The notes under the pieces are model-generated. The model was not told where the DNA came from and searched no databases. It saw nothing but the letters and a program-made list of their open reading frames with translations. Of a stretch of DNA of 18,543 nt, positions 1-7,801 are shown one piece after another; the stretch's first letter is position 1, and each line of letters opens with the position of its first letter. Source of the DNA: CAYRZF01 sp964428805. Lineage in GTDB: Bacteria > Methylomirabilota > Methylomirabilia > Rokubacteriales > CSP1-6. A program made the position numbers and the translations under genes. Location: the NCBI GenBank assembly GCA_964428805.1, contig CAYRZF010000043.1, positions 1-18,543 on the forward strand, read 5' to 3'.

Positions 1-2
1 CC

Positions 3-59
3 CGGGCGGAGTACACCGGGCCCACGAGTGCCACTTACGTGCCCATCGATCAGCGCTAG
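3..59 (+). CDS. C-terminal end of an unknown upstream gene (partial)
   Basis: The third frame is open from the window edge to a TAG at 57-59 and encodes 18 residues ending ATYVPIDQR. The composition looks like an ordinary protein C-terminus, and the stop lies 18 bp before the FIST gene, as expected for the preceding gene of one operon. Too little is visible to name a family. It could also be a chance open frame. Confidence 0.4.
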   Translation, partial: RAEYTGPTSATYVPIDQR

Positions 60-77
60 CCTCGCCACTTCGGGCCG

Positions 78-1298
78 ATGATCGCCGCGGGCTCCGGTCT
101 GGCCGTTGGTGGGTCCCCCGACGAAGCGGCGCTTGAGGCGGCGCTTCAGGCGCTCGACCGGAGCCAGGCTGATCATGCCGACCTGGCGCTCGTCTTTGCC
201 ACCTCCGACGCCTATCCCCGGGGCCACGAGCTGCTCCACGCGATCCGGCGAGTGACCGGCGCCCGGGCCGTCATCGGGTGCAGCGGGGTGGGGGTCCTTA
301 CCGAGCGGATGGAGTTCGAGTCGGGTGGCGCACGAGGCACGAGTCCTGAGGGCCCTCCTCCGTCCGCCGTCAGCGTCCTCGTGATCCGTGGGGAGGAAAT
401 GGTCGTGGCGCCGTTTCTCCTGGAGAACCAGGCGGGACGCGGCGCCGAGGCGGCCGCAGAGCTGGCGGAGAAGATCGGACCCACGGTGGCCGAGGGCGGG
501 TGCCTCCTCATCCTGCCCGACCCGGTGGGGCTTCAGCCGCAGGCGCTGCTCGACGGCCTGCACGCGTCGCTGGGGTTCGTCCCGACCCTGGGCGCGGTCG
601 CGGCGGGGGCGCCATTTTTCGAAATCTTCAACACCGATGTGGCGCGGGGCGGGCTCGCGGGTGTGGCGCTCTCGGGCGTCGAGCCGCTGATCGGTGTGGC
701 CCAGGGGTGCCAGCCCATCGGCGAGGCGTATGTCATCACGCGGGCCGAGGGGAACGTGGTGTACGAGATCGGCAGCCGCCCCGCCGTCGCCGTGCTGAGA
801 GAGGCGATCCAGTCGCTCGACGACCCTGAAGCGCGCATCCGCCAGGCGGGGATCTTGGTCGGCCTCGCCATGGACCCGGCCAAATCCCCCCTCGAGCGCG
901 GCGACTTCCTGGTGAGGAACGTGGTGGGGGTGGACCAGCGGAGCGGCGCGGTCGCGGTCGGCGAGCCCGTGCATGTGGGGCAGACCCTCCAGTTTCAGAT
1001 CCGCGACGCCCGGTCGGCGAGAGAGGATCTGATCGCGGTCCTCGAGATGCTGGAGGAGCGGCTGGCAGGCCGGAGGCCCACCTTTGGGTGCTACTTCAAC
1101 TGCGCGGGGCGCGGCGAGGGGCTCTTCGGCATTCCCGACCACGACGTGACCCTCATCACCCAGCATCTGGGCGAGTTCCCCCTGGCCGGCTTCTTCGGCA
1201 ACGGCGAGTTCGCGCCGATCGGCCGCAAGAATTTCTTCCACAATTACACCGGTGCCCTCGTGATCTTCCCCGAGCGGAGAGGCGCCTCCCGCCCGTGA
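78..1298 (+). CDS. FIST domain signal-transduction protein (FIST_N + FIST_C)
   Basis: A 406-residue soluble protein with the two-part FIST architecture: an N-terminal FIST domain (about residues 25-240) and a FIST_C domain (about 245-390). FIST domains are predicted small-ligand sensors, possibly for amino acids, often linked to signalling. The opening MIAAGSGLA, the stretch VIGCSGVGVL and the C-terminal run from FGCYFNCAGRG through FPLAGFFGNGEFAPIG to YTGALVIF are typical of the family. No kinase, cyclase or other output domain is attached and no signal peptide is seen. ATG 78 is the first possible start, because an in-frame TAG lies at 57-59; no good Shine-Dalgarno is visible. The stop overlaps the GTG start of the DapF-like gene by four bases (GTGA), implying translational coupling. 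The family call is secure; the ligand is unknown. Confidence 0.85.
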   Translation: MIAAGSGLAVGGSPDEAALEAALQALDRSQADHADLALVFATSDAYPRGHELLHAIRRVTGARAVIGCSGVGVLTERMEFESGGARGTSPEGPPPSAVSVLVIRGEEMVVAPFLLENQAGRGAEAAAELAEKIGPTVAEGGCLLILPDPVGLQPQALLDGLHASLGFVPTLGAVAAGAPFFEIFNTDVARGGLAGVALSGVEPLIGVAQGCQPIGEAYVITRAEGNVVYEIGSRPAVAVLREAIQSLDDPEARIRQAGILVGLAMDPAKSPLERGDFLVRNVVGVDQRSGAVAVGEPVHVGQTLQFQIRDARSAREDLIAVLEMLEERLAGRRPTFGCYFNCAGRGEGLFGIPDHDVTLITQHLGEFPLAGFFGNGEFAPIGRKNFFHNYTGALVIFPERRGASRP

Positions 1299-2170
1299 TT
1301 CCGTTCGTCAAGGGCCACGGCCTTGGCAACGACTACCTGGTGCTGGAGGGCAAAGACCTCGACTTCCCGCTGACGCCGCTGGCCATCCAGCGCCTCTGTC
1401 ATCGGAACTGGGGGATCGGCGCCGACGGGATTCTGCTCCTGGTGGAGTCCCCCAAGGCCGACTTCGGCCTCCGCATCTTCAACCCCGATGGGAGCGAGGC
1501 CGAAAAGTCCGGCAATGGCCTCCGCATCTTCGCCAAGTACCTCTACGATCACGGCCGCACCAGGAAGACGACGTTTACCGTCGAGACTAAAGGGGGCATC
1601 GTCGAGTGCCGGTGCCACCTCGCCGGCGGACGCGTCGCCGCGGTGACCGTGGAGATGGGCCGCGCGACGTTCCGCGCTCCCGACATTCCCATGAACGGCC
1701 CCGACCGCGAGGTGGTGGGCGTCCCACTCCAGGTGAACGATCACTTCCTCAAGGTCACCGCGGTCTCGGTCGGGAACCCTCACTGCGTGGTCTTCACCGA
1801 TCAGTTGGACGAGGCGGAGGCCAAGCGTCTCGGCCCCCTGATCGAGCGTCACCCGGCGTTTCCGAACCGGACCAACGTCCAGTTCGCCAGAGTGCTGGGG
1901 CGGAACCGGGTGGAGATCCTGATCTGGGAGCGGGGCGCCGGCTACACCCTCGCCTCCGGCTCCTCCTCCTGTGGCGCGGCGTGCGCCGCGGTGAAGAACG
2001 GGCTCTGCGACCACGGGCCCGTGACGGTCGTGATGCCGGGGGGCCAACTGACGATCGAGGTGCGCCCCGACTGGTCCCTCCGCCTCCAGGGTCCGGTGGA
2101 AGAAGTCTGCGCCGGCACCCTGAGCCCCGACCTGGAGGCATCCCTCAAGGCCGCCACACCGGTCCCCTGA
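1295..2170 (+). CDS. DapF-family (diaminopimelate epimerase-like) protein with both catalytic Cys replaced by Ser
   Basis: A 291-residue protein of normal DapF length. DapF interconverts LL- and meso-diaminopimelate in lysine and peptidoglycan synthesis using two cysteines as acid and base. Conserved DapF features are present: FVKGHGLGNDY at residues 4-14, NPDGSEAE just before the first active-site turn, VGNPHCVVF, TNVQFA and WERGAGYT. However, the usual CGNG motif reads SGNG (Ser72, codon TCC at 1508-1510), and the usual ACGT motif reads ASGSSSCG (Ser221, codon TCC at 1955-1957). The Glu of GET is Tyr. The nearest cysteine to the second site is Cys226. Two-base isomerisation by the classical mechanism is therefore doubtful, and I give no dapF symbol. 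It may be a divergent isomerase or racemase, or a binding protein. The GTG start at 1295 overlaps the FIST stop and fits the expected N-terminus; a longer open frame from 1088 is a shadow of the FIST gene. Confidence 0.85.
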   Translation: MIPFVKGHGLGNDYLVLEGKDLDFPLTPLAIQRLCHRNWGIGADGILLLVESPKADFGLRIFNPDGSEAEKSGNGLRIFAKYLYDHGRTRKTTFTVETKGGIVECRCHLAGGRVAAVTVEMGRATFRAPDIPMNGPDREVVGVPLQVNDHFLKVTAVSVGNPHCVVFTDQLDEAEAKRLGPLIERHPAFPNRTNVQFARVLGRNRVEILIWERGAGYTLASGSSSCGAACAAVKNGLCDHGPVTVVMPGGQLTIEVRPDWSLRLQGPVEEVCAGTLSPDLEASLKAATPVP

Positions 2171-2178
2171 ACGAACTT

Positions 2179-3219
2179 TTGAAGAGACTTGGCATCGAGC
2201 ACCCTGTCATCCAGGCCCCGATGGGTGGGGGCCCAACGACCCCGGAGCTTGTTGCGGCGGTCTCGAACGCAGGCGGTCTTGGCTCACTGGGAGCCGCCTA
2301 TCTGACGCCCGACCAGATCACGGAAGCCATTCGGCGGATCAGGGCGCTCACAGACAAGCCGTTCAACGTGAACCTGTTTGCTGGTGGCTACGAAACTGAG
2401 AGGCACGTTGATCCCGGACCAATGTTGGCTCTGCTCGCCAAGATCCACGAAGCGTTTGGATTGCCGGCTCCCGCTCTGCCCGTGCTTCCGCCTGATCTGT
2501 TCGCGGAGCAGTTCGAGGCCGTGCTGGATGCGCGCCCAGCCGTCTTCAGCTTCACCTTCGGCATCCCCAGGGGTGACGCGATGGCCCGTCTCAGGGCGCG
2601 CGGCATCGCAAGCCTTGGCACGGCCACCACCGTCGAAGAAGCGCGCATGCTGGCGGAAGCCGGCGTCGATGGGATCGTCGCGCAGGGCGCCGAGGCTGGT
2701 GCGCACCGTGGAACCTTCGCCGGCCCGTTCGAGGCAGCGATGGTCCCGACCCTCGGTCTCGTACGGGGGATCCTGGGGGTTGTGTCGGTGCCGGTGATCG
2801 CTTCGGGTGGCATCATGGACGGCCGGGCCGTCGCGGCCGCAATGGGGCTTGGCGCATCCGCGGCCCAGCTCGGCACCGCGTTCCTGACTTGCCCGGAGTC
2901 TGGCGCGCCCGAGGCGCACAAGCGGACGATCCTCGCGGCACGCAAGGACACGACGGTCATCACGCGCGCCTTCTCCGGCCGGCCGGCGCGCGGTCTCGCC
3001 AACACCTTCATCGCCAGACTCGAGGGGAAGGAGGATATGATCCTGCCCTACCCATTGCAGAACGCTTTGACTCGCGCGATGCGTACGGCTGCAGCAAAGC
3101 GAGGAGATAGTGGATTTCTGTCGCTGTGGGCAGGCAGGGGAGTCACTCGGGCGCGCGTCATGCCTGCGGGCGAGCTTGTCAGACGCCTGGTCGACGAAAT
3201 GAACGAAGTGGATCGTTGA
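2179..3219 (+). CDS. Nitronate monooxygenase (2-nitropropane dioxygenase / FabK-like FMN protein)
   Basis: About 346 residues, an FMN-dependent TIM-barrel protein of the class I nitronate monooxygenase family. Members oxidise propionate-3-nitronate or other alkyl nitronates; related proteins are FabK enoyl-ACP reductases. Diagnostic motifs are GIEHPVIQAPMGGG at the N-terminus, NVNLF, the flavin/phosphate motif QGAEAGAHRGTF, and SGGIMDGRAVAAAMGLGA followed by QLGTAFL. The start is uncertain. TTG 2179 is the first standard start that keeps the conserved GIEHP segment, whereas ATG 2221 would remove part of it. A non-standard CTG at 2167 would overlap the DapF-like stop and add four residues that also look family-like (LNEL). 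There is no clear ribosome site, so coupling to the upstream gene is likely. Codon use looks less GC-biased than in the neighbours, possibly indicating later acquisition. Substrate unknown. Confidence 0.85.
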   Translation: MKRLGIEHPVIQAPMGGGPTTPELVAAVSNAGGLGSLGAAYLTPDQITEAIRRIRALTDKPFNVNLFAGGYETERHVDPGPMLALLAKIHEAFGLPAPALPVLPPDLFAEQFEAVLDARPAVFSFTFGIPRGDAMARLRARGIASLGTATTVEEARMLAEAGVDGIVAQGAEAGAHRGTFAGPFEAAMVPTLGLVRGILGVVSVPVIASGGIMDGRAVAAAMGLGASAAQLGTAFLTCPESGAPEAHKRTILAARKDTTVITRAFSGRPARGLANTFIARLEGKEDMILPYPLQNALTRAMRTAAAKRGDSGFLSLWAGRGVTRARVMPAGELVRRLVDEMNEVDR

Positions 3220-3300
3220 GCAAGCGTCGTCATGCTCGCCAGCAATTTCGCGAGTCCCCTTGGGGCCACCATCCCGCCGGGTCAGGCCGTTATTTCGAAG

Positions 3301-3355
3301 CGGAACTCGAGCGGCCTGTTTGCCTGCGAGTGGTTGCGGGCCCCCGATTCGCCCT
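3301..3355 (+). repeat. 55-bp direct repeat, left copy (contig end at gap)
   Basis: This 55-bp block, starting CGGAACTCGAGCGGCC and ending CCCCGATTCGCCCT, directly abuts the N run and is identical to 3456-3510 on the other side. Identity exactly up to both gap edges is what two contigs sharing a terminal k-mer produce. Confidence 0.95.
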
Positions 3356-3455
3356 NNNNNNNNNNNNNNNNNNNNNNNNNNNNNNNNNNNNNNNNNNNNN
3401 NNNNNNNNNNNNNNNNNNNNNNNNNNNNNNNNNNNNNNNNNNNNNNNNNNNNNNN
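3356..3455. other. Assembly gap (100 N)
   Basis: Exactly 100 Ns, the conventional filler for a scaffold gap of unknown size. Because the flanks share a 55-bp overlap, the true distance may be zero and the real sequence may be 155 bp shorter than shown. Confidence 0.98.
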
Positions 3456-3510
3456 CGGAACTCGAGCGGCCTGTTTGCCTGCGAGTGGTTGCGGGCCCCC
3501 GATTCGCCCT
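3456..3510 (+). repeat. 55-bp direct repeat, right copy (contig start at gap)
   Basis: Identical to 3301-3355. It ends 7 bp before the stop of the small minus-strand gene at 3518-3718, so that gene is complete whether or not the gap is real. Confidence 0.95.
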
Positions 3511-3517
3511 GCCTGCG

Positions 3518-3718
3518 TCACGGGCGTTGTGAGAGGTGAGCCGATTCGCGGAGCCTGAGCACGAAGGAGGAGAGGGCCAGGGCGCGAGCCAGGCGTTCCC
3601 CCGGAGTCATGGCCTCGTAGGCCTTCCGGCGCTCGGCCTCCACCGGGTCCGCGGTGGCAGACGGGCGTCGGCGGAAGGCGAGCACCCAGAGTGCGGGGGT
3701 TCGGGAGCGCGGCTTCAT
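3518..3718 (-). CDS. Small hypothetical protein (66 aa)
   Basis: An ATG at 3718 opens a 66-codon frame ending in TGA at 3518. The product has a basic, Pro/Arg-rich N-terminal third, then a likely amphipathic helical segment (AERRKAYEAMTPGERLARAL, then SFVLRLRE). The pattern E-A-M-T-P-x-E-R-L recalls short uncharacterised helical proteins in soil bacteria, but I cannot name a family. It follows the kinase gene on the same strand after 47 bp and may be the last gene of that unit. No good Shine-Dalgarno is visible. The frame stays open far upstream, antisense and out of frame to the kinase, so chance openness from high GC is the main alternative. Confidence 0.42.
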   Translation of the reverse strand: MKPRSRTPALWVLAFRRRPSATADPVEAERRKAYEAMTPGERLARALALSSFVLRLRESAHLSQRP

Positions 3719-3765
3719 GGCTTCACGCTCGCACAGCCTGGCGAATCGAGTCAAGCCTCGTCGGG

Positions 3766-4866
<1,101 letters not shown>

Positions 4867-4901
4867 GACAGACTGGTTCGCTGCAGCCTTGTCCAAAGGC
4901 C

Positions 4902-6077
4902 TTACTGGAACTCCTTGAGGATGCGACGCGCCACGACCATCCGGTGCACCTCGTCCGGGCCATCGTAGATCCGGGCGGCCCGCGCTTCGCGGTAGAACAT
5001 CTCGAGCGGCGTGTCCCCCGAGATGCCCATGGCGCCGTGGGCCTGGATCGCCCGATCAATTACGTTGTGAAGGACCTTGGCCCCGAAGAACTTGATCAGC
5101 GAGATCTCCACGCGGGCGTCGAGCTTCTGGTCCATCTTCCAGGCCGCGTGGAGTGTCATGAGGCGCGCGGCGTCCATCTCGGCTTTGGAATCCGCGATCC
5201 AGTTCTGGATCGTCTGTTTTTCCGCCAGCTTGGTGCCGAACGCCTCGCGGTTGAGGACGTGCCGGCACATCAGCTCGAAGGCGCGCTGGGCCACGCCGAG
5301 CCAGCGCATGCAGTGCTGGATCCGGCCCGGGCCGAGGCGCGCCTGGGCGATCTTGAACCCCTCGCCGCGAGGGCCGAGGAGGTTCCTGGCGGGGACCCGG
5401 CAGTTGTCGTACCGGAGCTCACAGTGGCCGCCGCCTCCTGAATGCCCCAGGACGGGCACCGAGCGAATGATCCTGGCGCCCGGCGTGGGCATCGGGACGA
5501 TGATCATGCTGAAGCGTTTGCGGGGCGCGGCCTCGGGCTCCGTCTTGGCCATCACGATGGAGAAGGCGGCGCCGATGGCGCCGGTGATGAACCACTTGTG
5601 GCCGTTGACCACCCATTCGTTGCCGTCGAGGACCGCCGTGGTCTGGAGATTGGTCGGGTCGGCGCCGGAGACCTCGGGCTCGGTCATGGCGAAGCACGAC
5701 CGGATTTCTCCGGCCACGTTGGGCAGCAGGTACTTCTTCTTCTGCTCCTCGGTGCCGTACAGATGGAGGATCTCGCAGTTGCCCGCGTCGGGGGCCTGGC
5801 AGCCGAAGATGATCGGGCCGATGGGGCTCCGGCCGATGATCTCGTTCATGAGCGCGAGCCCCACGACCCCGATCCCCATACCGCCCACTTCCTCGGGCAT
5901 GTGGGGAGCCCAGAGGCCCAGGGCCTTCACCTTGGCCTGAAGGGACTTGAGGAGCGGCTCCGGCAGGAAGCCGTCGTCGCCGACCTCCCGCTCCACCGCA
6001 TACACGTGCTCGTCCATGAACCGGGCGGTGACCCGGCGGATCTGCTCCATCTCCGGCGAGAGGCTGAAGTCAATCAT
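4902..6077 (-). CDS. Acyl-CoA dehydrogenase, ACAD10/ACAD11-like
   Basis: A 391-residue FAD enzyme of normal ACAD length. Members form a double bond alpha,beta to acyl-CoA thioesters and pass electrons to ETF. Seen: APDAGNCEILHLYGTEEQKK (95-114), the FAD signature CFAMTEPEVSGAD (128-140), WVVNGHKWFITGA (155-167), LGHSGGGGHCE, and the C-terminal QAHGAMGISGDTPL (345-358) with YDGPDEVHRMVVAR (371-384). The DGPDEVH block and the APDAGN segment are characteristic of ACAD10/11. At the position of the MCAD catalytic Glu (YEGT) this protein has Asp372. With the adjacent kinase gene, the pair matches the domains fused in animal ACAD10/11, which act on 4-hydroxyacyl-CoAs. ATG 6077 has no Shine-Dalgarno, but a perfect TATAAT lies 12 bp upstream. 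Confidence 0.93.
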   Translation of the reverse strand: MIDFSLSPEMEQIRRVTARFMDEHVYAVEREVGDDGFLPEPLLKSLQAKVKALGLWAPHMPEEVGGMGIGVVGLALMNEIIGRSPIGPIIFGCQAPDAGNCEILHLYGTEEQKKKYLLPNVAGEIRSCFAMTEPEVSGADPTNLQTTAVLDGNEWVVNGHKWFITGAIGAAFSIVMAKTEPEAAPRKRFSMIIVPMPTPGARIIRSVPVLGHSGGGGHCELRYDNCRVPARNLLGPRGEGFKIAQARLGPGRIQHCMRWLGVAQRAFELMCRHVLNREAFGTKLAEKQTIQNWIADSKAEMDAARLMTLHAAWKMDQKLDARVEISLIKFFGAKVLHNVIDRAIQAHGAMGISGDTPLEMFYREARAARIYDGPDEVHRMVVARRILKEFQ

Positions 6078-6088
6078 GAGTCTCGCAG

Positions 6089-6094
6089 ATTATA
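6089..6094 (-). promoter_or_regulatory. Candidate -10 box (TATAAT) for the dehydrogenase gene
   Basis: On the minus strand TATAAT lies 11 nt before ATG 6077 and 2 nt after the TAA of the membrane-protein gene. Transcription would start only about 4-5 nt before the ATG, giving a nearly leaderless mRNA, consistent with the missing Shine-Dalgarno. No convincing -35 box is visible. Confidence 0.35.
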
Positions 6095-6096
6095 CC

Positions 6097-7197
6097 TTAG
6101 GCGGTTCTGGGGGCGAGTGCCGTGCCCAGCCACCGTCCGACGGTACCGCCGACGGCTCCGGCGGCTGTGACGAGGAAGAGCCCCCAGGCGACTTGCGGCG
6201 TGGTCGGGAGGCTCCCCTGGAGCGCGGGGAGTTGAGCGAGGCTCCAGCCCGAGGTGCCGAGGAACAGCAGAGCGAAGGCTACGCTTCCCACGACCGCGCG
6301 ACGGCGGTCATCAACCAGACAGAGAGCCAGGGCAGGAACGAGGGCCCAGGTGATGGACTTTGCCCGTCCCGTGTAGGTCACCACCGGTGTTCCGTTCTCT
6401 CTGGCGATCCGGTAGGCCACGGCGAGAGGCGCGGTCGGGTCCTGGGCGATGGCTTCTTCGATCGCGGGCTCAGGCCTGGCGAGAGCAAAGCCCGCTCTCG
6501 CGACCCCGCCTCCAGCCAAGGCGAGCAATGCCGCGAGTGCCACCGTGAGGAGAGGAGTCCAACGCCGGAGGCTGAGGTCGGCGACGGGGACAAGCGCCAC
6601 CGGCAGAAAGAGCGCGCCGAGGATCGGATAGTAGAAGAAGGCCAGGCCGCCCTGCTCGTACGCCCAGAGGATGCTCGTTCCCAGCAGGAGATGGAAGGTC
6701 CCGAAGAGAATGGTGCCGCCGAGGAGCAGTGCGAAGAGCCGGGCGTAGCGCTCCCGCGGGTAGCTTTCGATGGCGAGGAGGAGGCATCCAGCGGAATTTA
6801 TCTGGCTGCCGAGGAGTCCCAGGAGATGGGGAGGGCTCCAGAGCGTGACGTCCAGGCCGAAGAGGCGGTGCCAGAGGTCATCAATCGGCGCGGCCAGCAC
6901 GGTGATGCAGATCCCCCACCAGGCCAGGTGCGTCCCGCGCGTCCCCACGAGCCCGAAGAGACGGACACTGCCGGGCGTGGGCCGCCCGCTGAGCGTCAGC
7001 AGGGTCTCCCGGGCGAGGAGCGCCGCGCAGAGCAGCGCCACGACGGTCACCGCGGAATAGGTCATCAGGTGAGGGGGGATCCAGAACGAATCGCGGCCGA
7101 TCAGCACGTGCCACTGGATATCCCACGTGACGCCCCAGCCGCCCCAGAGCTTGGCCGCCAGCATCCCCCAGAGGGCGGCCCGCCGCCACGCCTGCAT
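6097..7197 (-). CDS. Polytopic membrane protein of unknown function
   Basis: A 366-residue hydrophobic protein with roughly nine or ten predicted membrane segments. I do not recognise a characterised family. The N-terminal part carries WDIQWHVLIGRDSFWIPPHL, whose Trp, His, Asp and Pro-Pro-His pattern suggests a conserved polar or metal-binding site near the membrane face. A second such region is DDLWHRLFGLDVTLWSPPHL, so the motif W-H-x-x-x-G-x-D-x-x-x-x-x-P-P-H-L occurs twice about 90 residues apart. The middle contains a hydrophilic loop (ARPEPAIEEAIAQDPTAPLA). ATG 7197 begins 2 nt after the FKBP stop, so the two genes are probably translationally coupled. Its function cannot be inferred from the neighbours. 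Confidence 0.75.
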   Translation of the reverse strand: MQAWRRAALWGMLAAKLWGGWGVTWDIQWHVLIGRDSFWIPPHLMTYSAVTVVALLCAALLARETLLTLSGRPTPGSVRLFGLVGTRGTHLAWWGICITVLAAPIDDLWHRLFGLDVTLWSPPHLLGLLGSQINSAGCLLLAIESYPRERYARLFALLLGGTILFGTFHLLLGTSILWAYEQGGLAFFYYPILGALFLPVALVPVADLSLRRWTPLLTVALAALLALAGGGVARAGFALARPEPAIEEAIAQDPTAPLAVAYRIARENGTPVVTYTGRAKSITWALVPALALCLVDDRRRAVVGSVAFALLFLGTSGWSLAQLPALQGSLPTTPQVAWGLFLVTAAGAVGGTVGRWLGTALAPRTA

Positions 7198-7199
7198 GA

Positions 7200-7754
7200 T
7201 TACTGCTTGGGAGGTTCGACCTTCGTGGGAGGTTCGACCTTCGTGGGAGGTTCGACGCCCAGCACCTTCACGTCAAAATGGAGGGTCTTGCCCGCCAGGG
7301 GATGATTCAGGTCGATGATCACCGTTTTCTCTTTGATCTCTTTTACCCGCACCAGCCTGGTCTCGCCCCCGCGGCCCCGCGCCACGAGCTCCGCCCCCAC
7401 GGTAAGGGATGCCGGCGGGAGCGCCTCCTTCGGCACCTCCGTGGCCGCCTTCGGGTCCACCTCCCCGTATCCGTCCGCGGGGGGTATCGTCACTTCCTTT
7501 TGATCGCCGGCGCGCAGGCCGTTGAGAGCCTTTTCCAGCGCGGGAATGATCTGCTGCTCTCCTTGGGTATAGGTGATGGGGTCTCGACCCTTGTTCGAGT
7601 CCAGCACCGCGCCGGTACCATCCTTCAGCGTGTATTCGAGCTGGACCTTGGAGCCGTTCTCGATGACAGGCCCCGCCGGCTTCTCCTCGGATTGGGCCTG
7701 AGCGACTCCGACCGCCAGCAGAAGCGTCAAGACGACCGTTCCCGCAACTCGCAT
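7200..7754 (-). CDS. Exported FKBP-type peptidyl-prolyl isomerase, SlyD-like
   Basis: A 184-residue protein. Residues 1-20 form a signal peptide (MRVAG, then a hydrophobic core, then VAQA before QSEE), so it acts in the periplasm or outside the inner membrane. The mature part is a SlyD-like FKBP domain: VQLEYTLKDGTGAVLDSN, ITYTQGEQQIIPALEKAL, then GYGEVDP and the DLNHPLAGKTLHFDVKVLGV block that closes SlyD-type domains after an inserted flap domain. These enzymes catalyse cis/trans proline isomerisation and act as chaperones. The His-rich metal-binding tail of E. coli SlyD is absent. Instead the C-terminus is a Lys/Pro repeat (VEPPTK, VEPPTK, VEPPKQ). ATG 7754 is chosen because GGAGG lies 4 nt upstream (7759-7763) and the signal peptide starts there; an upstream frame to 7829 would spoil the signal peptide. 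Confidence 0.92.
   Translation of the reverse strand: MRVAGTVVLTLLLAVGVAQAQSEEKPAGPVIENGSKVQLEYTLKDGTGAVLDSNKGRDPITYTQGEQQIIPALEKALNGLRAGDQKEVTIPPADGYGEVDPKAATEVPKEALPPASLTVGAELVARGRGGETRLVRVKEIKEKTVIIDLNHPLAGKTLHFDVKVLGVEPPTKVEPPTKVEPPKQ
7209..7256 (-). repeat. 18-bp tandem repeat (2.7 copies) encoding VEPPTK units
   Basis: GGGAGGTTCGACCTTCGT repeats exactly from 7209 to 7244, followed by a further 12 bp. It encodes the Pro-rich tail of the FKBP protein. Identical third-codon bases suggest recent slippage. Confidence 0.9.
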
Positions 7755-7801
7755 CGTTCCTCCATTCTGGCCGGGCAAACGCGCTCCGGCGTATACGTGC
7801 G

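Larger units (their letters stand above)
3220..3517. other. Intergenic stretch with assembly gap; no convincing gene
   Basis: Between the nitronate monooxygenase stop and the next gene there are about 200 known bases and 100 Ns. Short open frames exist on both strands, but every longer one runs through the Ns. Collapsing the duplicated 55 bp gives at most about 50 codons from ATG 3232, with no family features. I see no tRNA and no clear terminator. Confidence 0.7.

Noticed and set aside
1088..1294. N-terminal extension of the DapF-like protein
   Set aside because: It overlaps the FIST gene out of frame, and the family N-terminus fits the GTG at 1295.
1606..2178. N-terminal extension of the nitronate monooxygenase
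   Set aside because: It lies inside the DapF-like gene out of frame and is Arg/Gly-rich with no domain.
3126..3558. Several open frames running through the N block
   Set aside because: They exist only because Ns contain no stops, and the gap length is arbitrary.
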